A stretch of DNA of 6,769 nucleotides from NCBI GenBank assembly GCA_021203915.1, contig JAJQAI010000146.1, positions 1-6,769 on the forward strand. Reading direction: 5' to 3'. The position numbers and the translations under genes were made by a program. Under the pieces are notes generated by a model. It saw only the letters and a list, made by a program, of their open reading frames with translations, was not told the DNA's origin and ran no database searches. The stretch comes from Prevotella sp. (GTDB taxonomy: Bacteria; Bacteroidota; Bacteroidia; Bacteroidales; Bacteroidaceae). Shown one piece after another: positions 1 to 6,720 of the stretch (positions within the stretch are counted from its first letter, which is position 1; each line of letters begins with the position of its first letter).

Positions 1-319
1 CCTTTAAACAAGCCTCAATTTCCTCATCTGTTAAAGCCTTAGGAAGGTACTCTTCAATTATCTTTACTTGAGAAAGCTCAGCCTCTGCCAAATCCTCTCT
101 TGCTTGTTGAGAGAATGTCTGGGCAGATTCCTTTCCCTGCTTTAAAAGCTTAGAAAGAATCTTTAAAGCCTCATCATCCGAGAGTGTATCACCGGCTCCA
201 GGAGCTGTCTTTGCCTCCAAAAAAACCTTTTTAATATTTCGAAGCGTTTCAAGGCGTACTTTGTCTCTAGCCTTCATTGCTTCCTTTATATCATTGCTTA
301 TTTTATCAAATAAATCCAT
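1..319 (-). CDS. GatB/YqeY domain-containing protein, C-terminus cut by window edge
   Basis: The first 106 residues are visible, starting MDLFDKISNDIKEAMKARDK and reading out through the left edge with no stop. Full YqeY-like proteins are about 150 residues, so roughly the last third is missing. The all-helical, charged character and the block QVKIIEEYLPKALTDEE (about residues 84-100) are typical of the YqeY family, which resembles the tRNA-binding tail domain of the GatB amidotransferase subunit. The exact function of stand-alone YqeY proteins is not established; a link to tRNA or amidotransferase biology is only inferred from that similarity. The ATG start is well supported by an AAGGAG Shine-Dalgarno sequence 5 nt upstream. 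It lies 51 nt downstream of ftsZ in the same direction, the usual position in Bacteroidales, and is probably co-transcribed with the division genes. Confidence 0.88.
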   Translation of the reverse strand, partial: MDLFDKISNDIKEAMKARDKVRLETLRNIKKVFLEAKTAPGAGDTLSDDEALKILSKLLKQGKESAQTFSQQAREDLAEAELSQVKIIEEYLPKALTDEEIEACLK

Positions 320-324
320 ATTAA

Positions 325-330
325 CTCCTT
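325..330 (-). promoter_or_regulatory. Shine-Dalgarno site of the yqeY-like gene
   Basis: On the minus strand AAGGAG sits 5 nt before the ATG at 319, within an A-rich run. It is a strong, well-spaced site and fixes the start of this gene. It stands out because murG, murC and ftsA in the same window have no recognisable Shine-Dalgarno sequence, which is common in Bacteroidota. Confidence 0.75.
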
Positions 331-343
331 TTTTCTTGTCTAA

Positions 344-357
344 TGCCTTAAAAGGCA
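344..357 (-). other. Small hairpin between ftsZ and the yqeY-like gene
   Basis: On the minus strand TGCCTT-TT-AAGGCA gives a 6-bp arm pair around a 2-nt centre; in practice about 5 bp with a 4-nt loop. It lies in the 51-nt gap after the ftsZ stop. No T-run follows it on the minus strand (the next bases are TTAGACAAG), so it does not look like a standard intrinsic terminator. It could mark an mRNA processing point or modest attenuation, or be chance. Confidence 0.35.
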
Positions 358-370
358 ATTTCAACACTTT

Positions 371-1807
371 TTAATCTAGGAACTTAATTGTTCCTTCTTT
401 GTCTGATTCAACTTTTTCCACCTTGTTTGCACCTACATGGGCGCGGCTTTGGATTTCCTTTTTCTCTCCTGCTGTACGCTTATATGTAGGAGTGGATTCA
501 ATAGCGGATATTAAATCATCATTATCAAGATCATCATCTCTAAAAAGATAGATATTAGGCCTACTTGGATGCTTTGTTACCTTTTGAGCCAGTCCATAAT
601 AAATTCTCATCTTTTCAGCTCTTCTAGCGTCCTCGGCTTCTTTTTCTGCCAAAGCTTCAATATCTTCAACTGACTGTTTTCCAACATGTCCTTCGGTATT
701 GACTAATCTTCCTATATCAAATCCAGTAGCCAAAATAGTTACTTTCACCTTATCTCCTAGTTCTGAGTCAAAAGCAATTCCCCATTTTGTTTCAAACTCA
801 TCAGAGAGTTTATCGGTGAAGTCAGTTATATAATCAACCTCCTCGACCATAAGACCGCCACGTTCATGCTTATCACAACTGAAAGAGATATTAAGTAGTA
901 TTTTCTTGGAGTTGAAAATATCGTTATTGTTCAATAGTGGAGAGTCTAATGCATCATTAATAGCATTTTTAACACGGCTCTCGCCTTCTCCATAACCTGT
1001 ACTCATAATAGCTACACCACCGTCCTTCATCACCGTTTTTACATCGTTGAAGTCAAGGTTAACATAACCATGGATAGTTATAATTTCAGCTATACTTTTT
1101 GCCGCTACACATAAGGTATTATCCGCCTTATCAAAAGCCTCCATCAGTGTCATATTAGAACATATCTCACGTAAACGCTCATTATTAATCACTAGTAGAG
1201 CGTCCACATGTTTTGCCATTTCCTCTACGCCATCTAGAGCTTGATATATCTTTTTCTTTCCTTCAAAACGGAAAGGTATTGTAACTATACCAACGGTCAA
1301 TATACCCATTTCTTTTGAAACTTTAGCAATGACGGGAGCAGCACCTGTTCCAGTACCTCCGCCCATTCCGGCAGTGATAAATGTCATCTTGGTTCCATCA
1401 GATAGCATTTTCTTAATAGCATCAACACTAGCCTCAGCAGCCTCACGTCCTCTTCCAGGGTTATTACCAGCACCAAGTCCTTCATTACCTAAAAGTAAGT
1501 GCACGGGTACAGGTGAATTATGGAGTGCTTGTTGGTCAAGATTACAAACCACAAACGACACATCATGAATACCTTCTCGATACATGTGGTTAACAGCATT
1601 ACTTCCGCCACCACCTACACCGATAACCTTTATTATGCTCTTTTCCTCTGGGGGACCGAAAACATCAGTCAATATACCTTGACGTTGTTCCTGTCCGCTG
1701 TTTGTAACATCCTGCGTATCGTCAGGATCTCCAAAATTTAGCACTCCATCCCTATCAAACATATCCTTCATATTTTTGGTCGTTGAAATTTCTATTTTTA
1801 TTTTCAA
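371..1807 (-). CDS. ftsZ: Cell division protein FtsZ
   Basis: Tubulin-like GTPase that polymerises at midcell into the Z ring and recruits the divisome. Numbering from the TTG at 1807 (478 residues): glycine-rich nucleotide loop GVGGGGSNAV (63-72), tubulin signature GGGTGTG (149-155), FEGKKK (181-186), and the T7 catalytic loop NLDFND (250-255) with D252 and D255, so GTP hydrolysis upon polymerisation should be intact. The GTPase core ends near 365. It is followed by a charged helical stretch, the block RPNIYLFRDDDLDNDDLISAIESTPTYKR (about 416-444) and a tail ending EGTIKFLD. Two oddities are NLD at 89-91, where FtsZ usually has NTD, and the short segment LLGNEGLGAG (105-114). The start is uncertain: TTG at 1807 has AAAGGAGG 14 nt upstream, rather far; ATGs at 1771 and 1762 (residues 13 and 16) are plausible and would give 466 or 463 residues. 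The reading frame continues from that of ftsA, separated by its TAA. Confidence 0.97.
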   Translation of the reverse strand: MKIKIEISTTKNMKDMFDRDGVLNFGDPDDTQDVTNSGQEQRQGILTDVFGPPEEKSIIKVIGVGGGGSNAVNHMYREGIHDVSFVVCNLDQQALHNSPVPVHLLLGNEGLGAGNNPGRGREAAEASVDAIKKMLSDGTKMTFITAGMGGGTGTGAAPVIAKVSKEMGILTVGIVTIPFRFEGKKKIYQALDGVEEMAKHVDALLVINNERLREICSNMTLMEAFDKADNTLCVAAKSIAEIITIHGYVNLDFNDVKTVMKDGGVAIMSTGYGEGESRVKNAINDALDSPLLNNNDIFNSKKILLNISFSCDKHERGGLMVEEVDYITDFTDKLSDEFETKWGIAFDSELGDKVKVTILATGFDIGRLVNTEGHVGKQSVEDIEALAEKEAEDARRAEKMRIYYGLAQKVTKHPSRPNIYLFRDDDLDNDDLISAIESTPTYKRTAGEKKEIQSRAHVGANKVEKVESDKEGTIKFLD

Positions 1808-1813
1808 TAAGGA

Positions 1814-3214
1814 TTATTCATCCTCCTTTAGCATTGAGTCAAAAAACTTCTTTAGCTTATGACCGAAAGACTTATTTTGTTCTTTACTTTCTTTACCCTT
1901 TGTCTCATCCGTTTTTGATTGTTCTTGATCACTTGGATGCACAGGGGGTGCACTTATTACACCGCCAGTGGTTCTTGTAGGTTCTTTAGCTTGACTCAAT
2001 GGTGGCTCCTGTTCTTGCTCTTCAACCTTAGGATCATTAAAGAGATCTTCTTGAGCGTTTATTTCTGCACCCGCGCAATTTTCATCCCCCTTAGCAAGGA
2101 TACCAAGCACCGTATTCATCGTACCATCGCGTGCTGGAACATCTGGAGCATTACTATAAATGCTTTGCGTAACAAATTTTGCTATGCGTACCTTTTTCAT
2201 CGGTGTATATTCACGGAAGGCTTGGTCTATGTTCTTCATATTGGAAACCCCACCCGTTAAGATAAGGCCAGCAAGCAATTTTTCCGCATAATCCGATGGC
2301 ACCTGATGCCATACGTTTTCAATTATTTCTCTTAGACGTCCCTCAACAATTCGGATAAATTCTGTACTCTTAACAGAACGCTCTGAATCAATTTCATATA
2401 AAATCTCTTCATCAATCTCATTTTCATCAGCATAAGCATTGCCATACTTGAACTTGAGTTTCTCTGCAGCACTCTCATCAACTTTTAGGGAGGAAATATC
2501 CTTTGTTATATTATTTCCACCTAGTGGAATAACTGCCAAATGGCGAAGGATATTCTTATAATACACACTAACGGTAGTGGTTCCTGCTCCAATATCCACA
2601 AGGACACAACCTGAGTTCTTCTCGTTATCCGTTAGTACGCTATCAGCAAGTGGTAATGGTGAAAGATAAGTATCAACAACGGGAACTTTAGCCTCTTTGA
2701 AACATTGTGTCAAAGTGGAAAAGAACTTCTCTCTACATAGTATGTTAAGGAAGTTACCTTCAAGGCGGGAACACTGTATGCCTTCGGGGTCAACTTCAAG
2801 ATTGTTGTCAACCCTATATTCTTGTGGTATGGCAGTGGTTATCATCTGGTCCTGATAAACAGTTTCTCTATTCTTATCCCACATTTGATCAATCATTTCA
2901 GAAGTTACACGAGTCTCCTCATCAAACTCTTCAATGATTTGATTTCTTACACTATGTATGGACTGTCCCCCAATGCCAACATATACCTTAGATATATCCT
3001 GTTTTAACTTTTGCTTGAGCTTGGTTAAAATGTCATTTATACCCTTGATAGTCTGGGGAACCTTATACACGGTTCCTCTATTTATGAAAGACGAAGAGTC
3101 TTCCTTTGCCTCGGCAAGGATAGTAATTGAGCCGTCGCTGTTCTTCCTGCCTGCCACACCAGTAATCTTAGATGACCCAAGTTCTATGGCTACGATAAAT
3201 TCCTTTGCTGCCAT
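1814..3214 (-). CDS. ftsA: Cell division protein FtsA
   Basis: Actin/Hsp70-fold ATPase that tethers FtsZ filaments to the inner face of the cytoplasmic membrane and helps recruit later divisome proteins. Visible motifs in order: phosphate-1 loop AIELGSSKITGV (9-20); a region matching the FtsA-specific 1C (SHS2) subdomain, about 84-160; phosphate-2 loop LVDIGAGTTTVSV (205-217); adenosine motif LILTGGVSNMKNI (317-329); and the final actin-fold strand near 360-373. Residues about 376-446 are a hydrophilic, presumably disordered linker rich in E, Q, P, K and S. The tail SFGHKLKKFFDSML (449-462) can form an amphipathic helix, the expected membrane-targeting sequence. At 466 residues it is longer than E. 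coli FtsA (420), the excess lying mostly in the linker. The ATG start has an A/T-rich leader and no Shine-Dalgarno. It is 28 nt after ftsQ and 6 nt before the longest ftsZ frame. Confidence 0.97.
   Translation of the reverse strand: MAAKEFIVAIELGSSKITGVAGRKNSDGSITILAEAKEDSSSFINRGTVYKVPQTIKGINDILTKLKQKLKQDISKVYVGIGGQSIHSVRNQIIEEFDEETRVTSEMIDQMWDKNRETVYQDQMITTAIPQEYRVDNNLEVDPEGIQCSRLEGNFLNILCREKFFSTLTQCFKEAKVPVVDTYLSPLPLADSVLTDNEKNSGCVLVDIGAGTTTVSVYYKNILRHLAVIPLGGNNITKDISSLKVDESAAEKLKFKYGNAYADENEIDEEILYEIDSERSVKSTEFIRIVEGRLREIIENVWHQVPSDYAEKLLAGLILTGGVSNMKNIDQAFREYTPMKKVRIAKFVTQSIYSNAPDVPARDGTMNTVLGILAKGDENCAGAEINAQEDLFNDPKVEEQEQEPPLSQAKEPTRTTGGVISAPPVHPSDQEQSKTDETKGKESKEQNKSFGHKLKKFFDSMLKEDE
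1822..1829 (-). promoter_or_regulatory. Shine-Dalgarno-like sequence at the end of ftsA, possibly for ftsZ
   Basis: AAAGGAGG on the minus strand overlaps the last codons of ftsA (Lys-Glu-Asp). It is 14 nt upstream of the TTG at 1807, longer than the usual 5-9 nt, and much too far from the ATGs at 1771 and 1762. It could load ribosomes for ftsZ near the ftsA stop or be only a by-product of the coding sequence. Confidence 0.35.
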
Positions 3215-3242
3215 GCGTTATATTGTTTTTAAAAATTTCACT

Positions 3243-4040
3243 TTATTTTTTTTCGCCTTTTCTCTTGCAGATTATTTGATTGTCAAATTCCATATTAATG
3301 TACGAATATTTATTCCATCCGGCTTTAGATAATCCATACTTATAAAATTTGGCCAATTTATCTAATTTATTATTTACGAAATCACTCACAAGCCTCATTC
3401 TCTCATCTTTATGATTAGTTTGAGGTAGTTTCCCTAAGTAAATGATATGCTCTCCAACTCTGGGAACAAGTTCTATTCCTAAATCTGGCAATACGTTTAT
3501 TTGTTCTATCTGATTGCGCCAAAACTCATCTTTCATTATGGCTATAGCTAGACATGTAATATAATTGCGAGCAAACCATTGGTTAATATTTCCCGTAGCG
3601 ATGATAAGATCAGAGGTATATTTAGAGTTCGGCATTATACCACCATGGTCATCAACGTAATAATCTTGACCGCTATTATTCTTTATTCTTATTATAGGTA
3701 GACGTTGTGTAATGCTAATATCAACGCACCCATCTTTAGTCTTATAGCACTCAGCCGTACTAACAAAGGGGCTGACTTTAAGAAGATCCTCTATATCACG
3801 TGGATTGATTGAACTCATCTCTTTATTTAGAGGATATAGTCCTTTGCGCTGCAGGATGCGCTTTACCTCAGAAGCACTTAAGAAACCATTTGTGCTCTCA
3901 TCCATGATATTTATTGATACTTGCTCACATGTTGGATGGGTATCCTTAGGGCTATTAAGAGTTGTCATGGCAAGGACCAAGTAAGTGGACAATGCTAGCA
4001 CCACCAAAAAGGATATAGTTTTCTTCACTCTTAGTCGCAT
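3243..4040 (-). CDS. ftsQ: Cell division protein FtsQ (POTRA-domain, bitopic membrane protein)
   Basis: FtsQ is a single-pass inner-membrane protein whose periplasmic part connects divisome components; in E. coli it forms a complex with FtsB and FtsL. The sequence shows a short basic cytoplasmic start (MRLRVKK), a hydrophobic membrane segment (about 9-27), then a periplasmic domain. Residues about 38-115 (INIMDESTNGFLSASEVKRI, later LLKVSPFVSTAECYKTKDG, then DISITQRLPIIRI) have the layout of a FtsQ-type POTRA domain, followed by the second domain with YYVDDHGGIMP (127-137). The length of 265 residues is normal for the family and the C-terminus is basic (KRKGEKK). Primary sequence conservation is low, so the call rests on topology, the DISITQRLP/VDDHG pattern and position between murC and ftsA. 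Its ATG lies inside the murC end (10-nt overlap), suggesting translational coupling; a weak GAAAGAG lies about 8 nt upstream of the ATG. Confidence 0.93.
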   Translation of the reverse strand: MRLRVKKTISFLVVLALSTYLVLAMTTLNSPKDTHPTCEQVSINIMDESTNGFLSASEVKRILQRKGLYPLNKEMSSINPRDIEDLLKVSPFVSTAECYKTKDGCVDISITQRLPIIRIKNNSGQDYYVDDHGGIMPNSKYTSDLIIATGNINQWFARNYITCLAIAIMKDEFWRNQIEQINVLPDLGIELVPRVGEHIIYLGKLPQTNHKDERMRLVSDFVNNKLDKLAKFYKYGLSKAGWNKYSYINMEFDNQIICKRKGEKK

Positions 4041-5422
4041 TTTGTCACTCTTTCATTAAGTATCTTTTCAATCTCTGGAGTATAATTATCAAGATCACCT
4101 GCTCCTAGAATAACCAAGACATCAAACTCATGGTTCCTTACAAAATCCAAAACATCATCCTTTCTTATCATTTGCTTTTTAACACCTTTTGAAAGGTTAT
4201 CAAATATAAGAGAAGAAGTGACACCTGGAATTGGGTCTTCCCTAGCTGGGTAAATTTCTGTGAGAATCACCTCATCAAATAGACTAAGGCTCGAGGCAAA
4301 ATCCTTATAAAAGTCTCGAGTACGAGTATATAGATGAGGTTGAAAAATAACACTTATTTGTCTATTTCCATATAAATCCCTCAAACTCTTAGCACTCTGG
4401 GCTATTTCCTTAGGATGATGAGCATAATCACTCAAAAAAACTATTCCCTCATTTCTTATCTTAAAGTCAAAACGCCTATCTACCCCTTTAAAGGTACGCA
4501 TTCCATACTTAAGTTCCTCACTTGAGCAGCCCACTAATTGAGCCATAGCCATGGCTGCAACACCATTATCGACGTTAATCGATAGTGGTTGGCCAAGTTG
4601 AATACCGCTTATATTTTCAATTGGAGAGACGAAGTCAAAGAAAATCTCCCCATTAGCAATCCTTACATTCTCTGCACGAAAGTCTCCTTGGCCTATACCA
4701 TAAGAAAAGACTCTTACTTTCTCTGATACATTTGGTTTAAGTTCAAGCCCCTCATGCATGATTAATGCTCCACCTTCTTGTATTAGTGAAGTATAATAAC
4801 TAAAACTCTCTAAATAAGCCTCCTTAGTAGCATATATATCTAAATGATCGGCATCCGTTGCAGTTATCACACTTATCCAAGGACGAAGTCTATGAAAGCT
4901 ACGATCATACTCATCAGCCTCAATAACAACATATTCACTTTCCTTACTCAATATATAATTGGAGGAAAAATTCTTAGATATACCACCTAAAAACGCATTA
5001 CAGTCTATGCTCGATTGATGCATAATATGAGCACACATCGCAGATGTTGTTGTTTTCCCATGAGTTCCTGCCACACATAGAGCCTTATGTGCACGTGTTA
5101 ACATGCCGAGGACTTCAGAACGTTTCTCAACATCAAATCCATTTTCTTGAAAGTAAACTAGCTCTTTATGATCCTTAGGAATTGCTGGGGTGTATACAAC
5201 AAGAACGGAATCCTGCTTTCTACATGTATATGGGATTTTCTCAACGTCATCCTCATAGTGAATAAGCATTCCTTCTTTAGATAATTGCTCTGTAAGGGAT
5301 GATGGAGTCTTATCATAACCCGCTACTATAACTCCTTTATGGAGGAAGTATCGAGCAATGGCACTCATACCGATGCCACCAGCACCGATAAAATATACAG
5401 CCTTTAAATCTTTAAGCTCCAT
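4031..5422 (-). CDS. murC: UDP-N-acetylmuramate--L-alanine ligase MurC
   Basis: Cytoplasmic ATP-dependent ligase that attaches L-alanine to UDP-MurNAc, the first amino-acid addition in the peptidoglycan precursor pathway. Three Mur-ligase domains can be followed: an N-terminal Rossmann-like UDP-binding domain with YFIGAGGIGMSAIARY (10-25); the central ATPase domain with the P-loop AGTHGKTTTSAM (118-129), EADEYDRSF (168-176) and ATDADHLDIY (188-197); and the C-terminal domain with FKGVDRRFDF (311-320), DYAHHPKEI (332-340) and FQPHLYTRTRDF (360-371). DYAHHP and QPHLYTRT are MurC hallmarks that separate it from MurD, MurE and MurF. The length of 463 residues is slightly below E. coli MurC (491). 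Starts at an ATG 19 nt after the murG stop with no clear Shine-Dalgarno. The end overlaps ftsQ by 10 nt, in a different frame. Confidence 0.98.
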   Translation of the reverse strand: MELKDLKAVYFIGAGGIGMSAIARYFLHKGVIVAGYDKTPSSLTEQLSKEGMLIHYEDDVEKIPYTCRKQDSVLVVYTPAIPKDHKELVYFQENGFDVEKRSEVLGMLTRAHKALCVAGTHGKTTTSAMCAHIMHQSSIDCNAFLGGISKNFSSNYILSKESEYVVIEADEYDRSFHRLRPWISVITATDADHLDIYATKEAYLESFSYYTSLIQEGGALIMHEGLELKPNVSEKVRVFSYGIGQGDFRAENVRIANGEIFFDFVSPIENISGIQLGQPLSINVDNGVAAMAMAQLVGCSSEELKYGMRTFKGVDRRFDFKIRNEGIVFLSDYAHHPKEIAQSAKSLRDLYGNRQISVIFQPHLYTRTRDFYKDFASSLSLFDEVILTEIYPAREDPIPGVTSSLIFDNLSKGVKKQMIRKDDVLDFVRNHEFDVLVILGAGDLDNYTPEIEKILNERVTKCD

Positions 5423-5441
5423 CGATGAATATGATATTTGT

Positions 5442-6554
5442 TCAATGCTTTTCTAGAGCAAGTTTTATCACCTCATAAGCAATAATATCGGCAGAATCAG
5501 GTATACCCATCGTCTTAATATTAAAACTGAGGTCCATTAATTCTTCGTCATTATTTATAGTCTTAATAGCAGTTTCTATTAAGGTTTTAGGTGCATCCAT
5601 ATCACTAACGTAAATGGCCGCCCCATTATTGACTAGTGACATAGCATTCTTGGTTTGATGGTCCTCAGCCACGTTAGGCGAAGGAACAAGTATTACTGGC
5701 TTTCCAATTAAACAAAACTCCGAGATACTGCTTGCTCCAGCACGACTTATAACAAGGTCAGCAGCCTTATATGCAATGCCCATATCCTGAATAAAGTCCA
5801 TCACTTTCAGATTGGGTATGTTTTGATCTTGAAGTCTCTTTATTATATCAGCATGATAATACTTACCCGTCTGCCATATAAATTGCACTTTAGAAGAACG
5901 AATAAGATCCAAATTATCTAGTATGCTTTGATTAAGCGTTCTAGCTCCTAAACTTCCTCCAACAATAAGTATCGTTTTAAGATTCTCTTTAAGAGATAAA
6001 CTCTTAAGTGCATCTTCACGAGAGAGGTTTGTTTGGAGCAAATTTTGTCTAACAGGATTACCCGTTTTCATTATCTTCTCTTGAGGGAAGAACCTTTGCA
6101 TACCGTCATAGGCTACACATATAAGATTCACCCTTTTTGCGAGAATTCTATTGGCCACACCAGCATATGAGTTCTGCTCCTGAATTAGGCAAGGGATACC
6201 TTTTTTGGAGCATGCATAAAGCATTGGTCCGCTAGCATATCCTCCAACTCCAACAGCAACCATGGGTTTAAACTCTCGTATTATCCCACCAGCCATGCGC
6301 AAACTCTTAAAAAGGAGGTTCAGCACAGAAATATTCTTAAACAAGTTTTTTCTGTCGAAACCACGTACGGGCAAACCTTTAATTTCGTACCCCGCTTGAG
6401 GCACACGTTGCATCTCCATACGACCCAAGGCTCCGACAAATAGTATGTCAGCCTCCTTATAGCGAGCCTTAATTGCATTGGCAATAGATATAGCAGGAAA
6501 TATGTGTCCTCCCGTACCTCCACCACTAATAACTATCCTTAGATTTTCGCTCAC
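5442..6554 (-). CDS. murG: UDP-GlcNAc:undecaprenyl-PP-MurNAc-pentapeptide GlcNAc transferase MurG
   Basis: GT-B-fold, membrane-associated glycosyltransferase that transfers GlcNAc from UDP-GlcNAc to lipid I, making lipid II on the inner face of the membrane. The N-terminal acceptor domain shows the glycine loop SGGGTGGHIFPAISIANAI (10-28) with the expected His17, GVGGYASGP (102-110) and IQEQNSYAGVANR (124-136). The C-terminal UDP-GlcNAc domain shows ILIVGGSLGARTLNQ (195-209), ISRAGASSISEF (269-280) and PSPNVAEDHQTKNA (291-304). The length of 370 residues fits the family. The start is GTG at 6554: an in-frame TAA lies not far upstream with no ATG between, and beginning MSENLRIVISGGGTGG matches the normal short MurG N-terminus. 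No Shine-Dalgarno is visible (AGCATAAA precedes the GTG). It is the first gene after a clear promoter and the likely head of this transcript. Confidence 0.98.
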   Translation of the reverse strand: MSENLRIVISGGGTGGHIFPAISIANAIKARYKEADILFVGALGRMEMQRVPQAGYEIKGLPVRGFDRKNLFKNISVLNLLFKSLRMAGGIIREFKPMVAVGVGGYASGPMLYACSKKGIPCLIQEQNSYAGVANRILAKRVNLICVAYDGMQRFFPQEKIMKTGNPVRQNLLQTNLSREDALKSLSLKENLKTILIVGGSLGARTLNQSILDNLDLIRSSKVQFIWQTGKYYHADIIKRLQDQNIPNLKVMDFIQDMGIAYKAADLVISRAGASSISEFCLIGKPVILVPSPNVAEDHQTKNAMSLVNNGAAIYVSDMDAPKTLIETAIKTINNDEELMDLSFNIKTMGIPDSADIIAYEVIKLALEKH

Positions 6555-6579
6555 TTTATGCTCGTTGCTTAATGTTTCG

Positions 6580-6611
6580 CAAAATTAATCGAAAAAAAAT
6601 TCTTATTTCAA
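6580..6611 (-). promoter_or_regulatory. Bacteroidota-type promoter upstream of murG
   Basis: On the minus strand a -33 element TTG (6611-6609) is followed after 21 nt by TAATTTTG (6587-6580), a perfect match to the -7 consensus TAnnTTTG of the Bacteroidota primary sigma factor. The transcription start would fall a few bases beyond 6580, giving a leader of roughly 20 nt before the murG GTG. The spacer contains an 8-nt T-run. It is the only full match I noticed on the minus strand and so probably drives the whole murG-to-yqeY series. Confidence 0.7.
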
Positions 6612-6641
6612 TTTTAAAAGATATTTTTCTAGTAAGAATTT
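6597..6641. repeat. 9-bp inverted repeat around the -33 element of the murG promoter
   Basis: AAATTCTTA (6597-6605) and TAAGAATTT (6633-6641) are exact reverse complements separated by 27 nt. The left arm lies in the promoter spacer and the right arm upstream of the -33 TTG, so the pair brackets it. It could be a two-site operator. In DNA this AT-rich a 9-bp pair can also arise by chance. Confidence 0.4.
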
Positions 6642-6667
6642 GATTTCTTTTTTGGATTTCTTTTTTG
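6642..6667. repeat. Tandem direct repeat, 2 x 13 bp
   Basis: GATTTCTTTTTTG occurs twice back to back (6642-6654 and 6655-6667), directly next to the right arm of the 9-bp inverted repeat and about 30 nt upstream of the -33 element. It reads as an A-rich CAAAAAAGAAATC doublet on the minus strand, which could act as an upstream A-tract element or simply be a slippage duplication. Confidence 0.6.
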
Positions 6668-6704
6668 GTGTGACAAAGAACAAAAAAGAGGAAAATTCGG
6701 GAGT

Positions 6705-6720
6705 TATCAATCTATTGATA
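6705..6720. repeat. Operator-like inverted repeat TATCAAT-CT-ATTGATA
   Basis: Two perfect 7-bp arms with a 2-nt centre form a compact near-palindrome of the kind bound by dimeric regulators. Its right end overlaps TATATTTG (6719-6726) on the plus strand, a match to the Bacteroidota -7 box, although only TTC (not TTG) is found at the right distance upstream. No plus-strand gene can be seen before the window ends. Confidence 0.35.

Noticed and set aside
344..357. Intrinsic terminator between ftsZ and the yqeY-like gene.
   Set aside because: The hairpin is short and is followed on the minus strand by purine-rich sequence, not a T-run; yqeY shows no promoter of its own, so read-through is expected.
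1329..1741. Two overlapping plus-strand open frames (79 and 73 codons) opposite ftsZ.
   Set aside because: Both are antisense to a strongly conserved part of ftsZ, have no ribosome-binding site or recognisable domain, and follow from the composition of the real gene.
1819..1836. Tiny minus-strand ORF (ATG AAT AAT CCT TAT TGA) at the ftsA-ftsZ junction as a leader peptide.
   Set aside because: The SD-like AAAGGAGG directly abuts the ATG with no spacing, and the frame has only five codons; chance is the better explanation.
1919..2260. Plus-strand frame of 113 codons opposite ftsA.
   Set aside because: It is antisense to the ftsA linker and C-terminal core, rich in Cys, His and Trp as expected for a shadow frame, and matches no known family.
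2958..3332. Plus-strand frame of 124 codons spanning the ftsA start and ftsQ end.
   Set aside because: It has hydrophobic stretches but is wholly antisense to two well-supported genes and has no start signals; a shadow frame.
6320..6526. Minus-strand 68-codon frame within murG.
   Set aside because: It is an alternative frame inside the conserved N-terminal domain of murG, which is clearly the translated frame.
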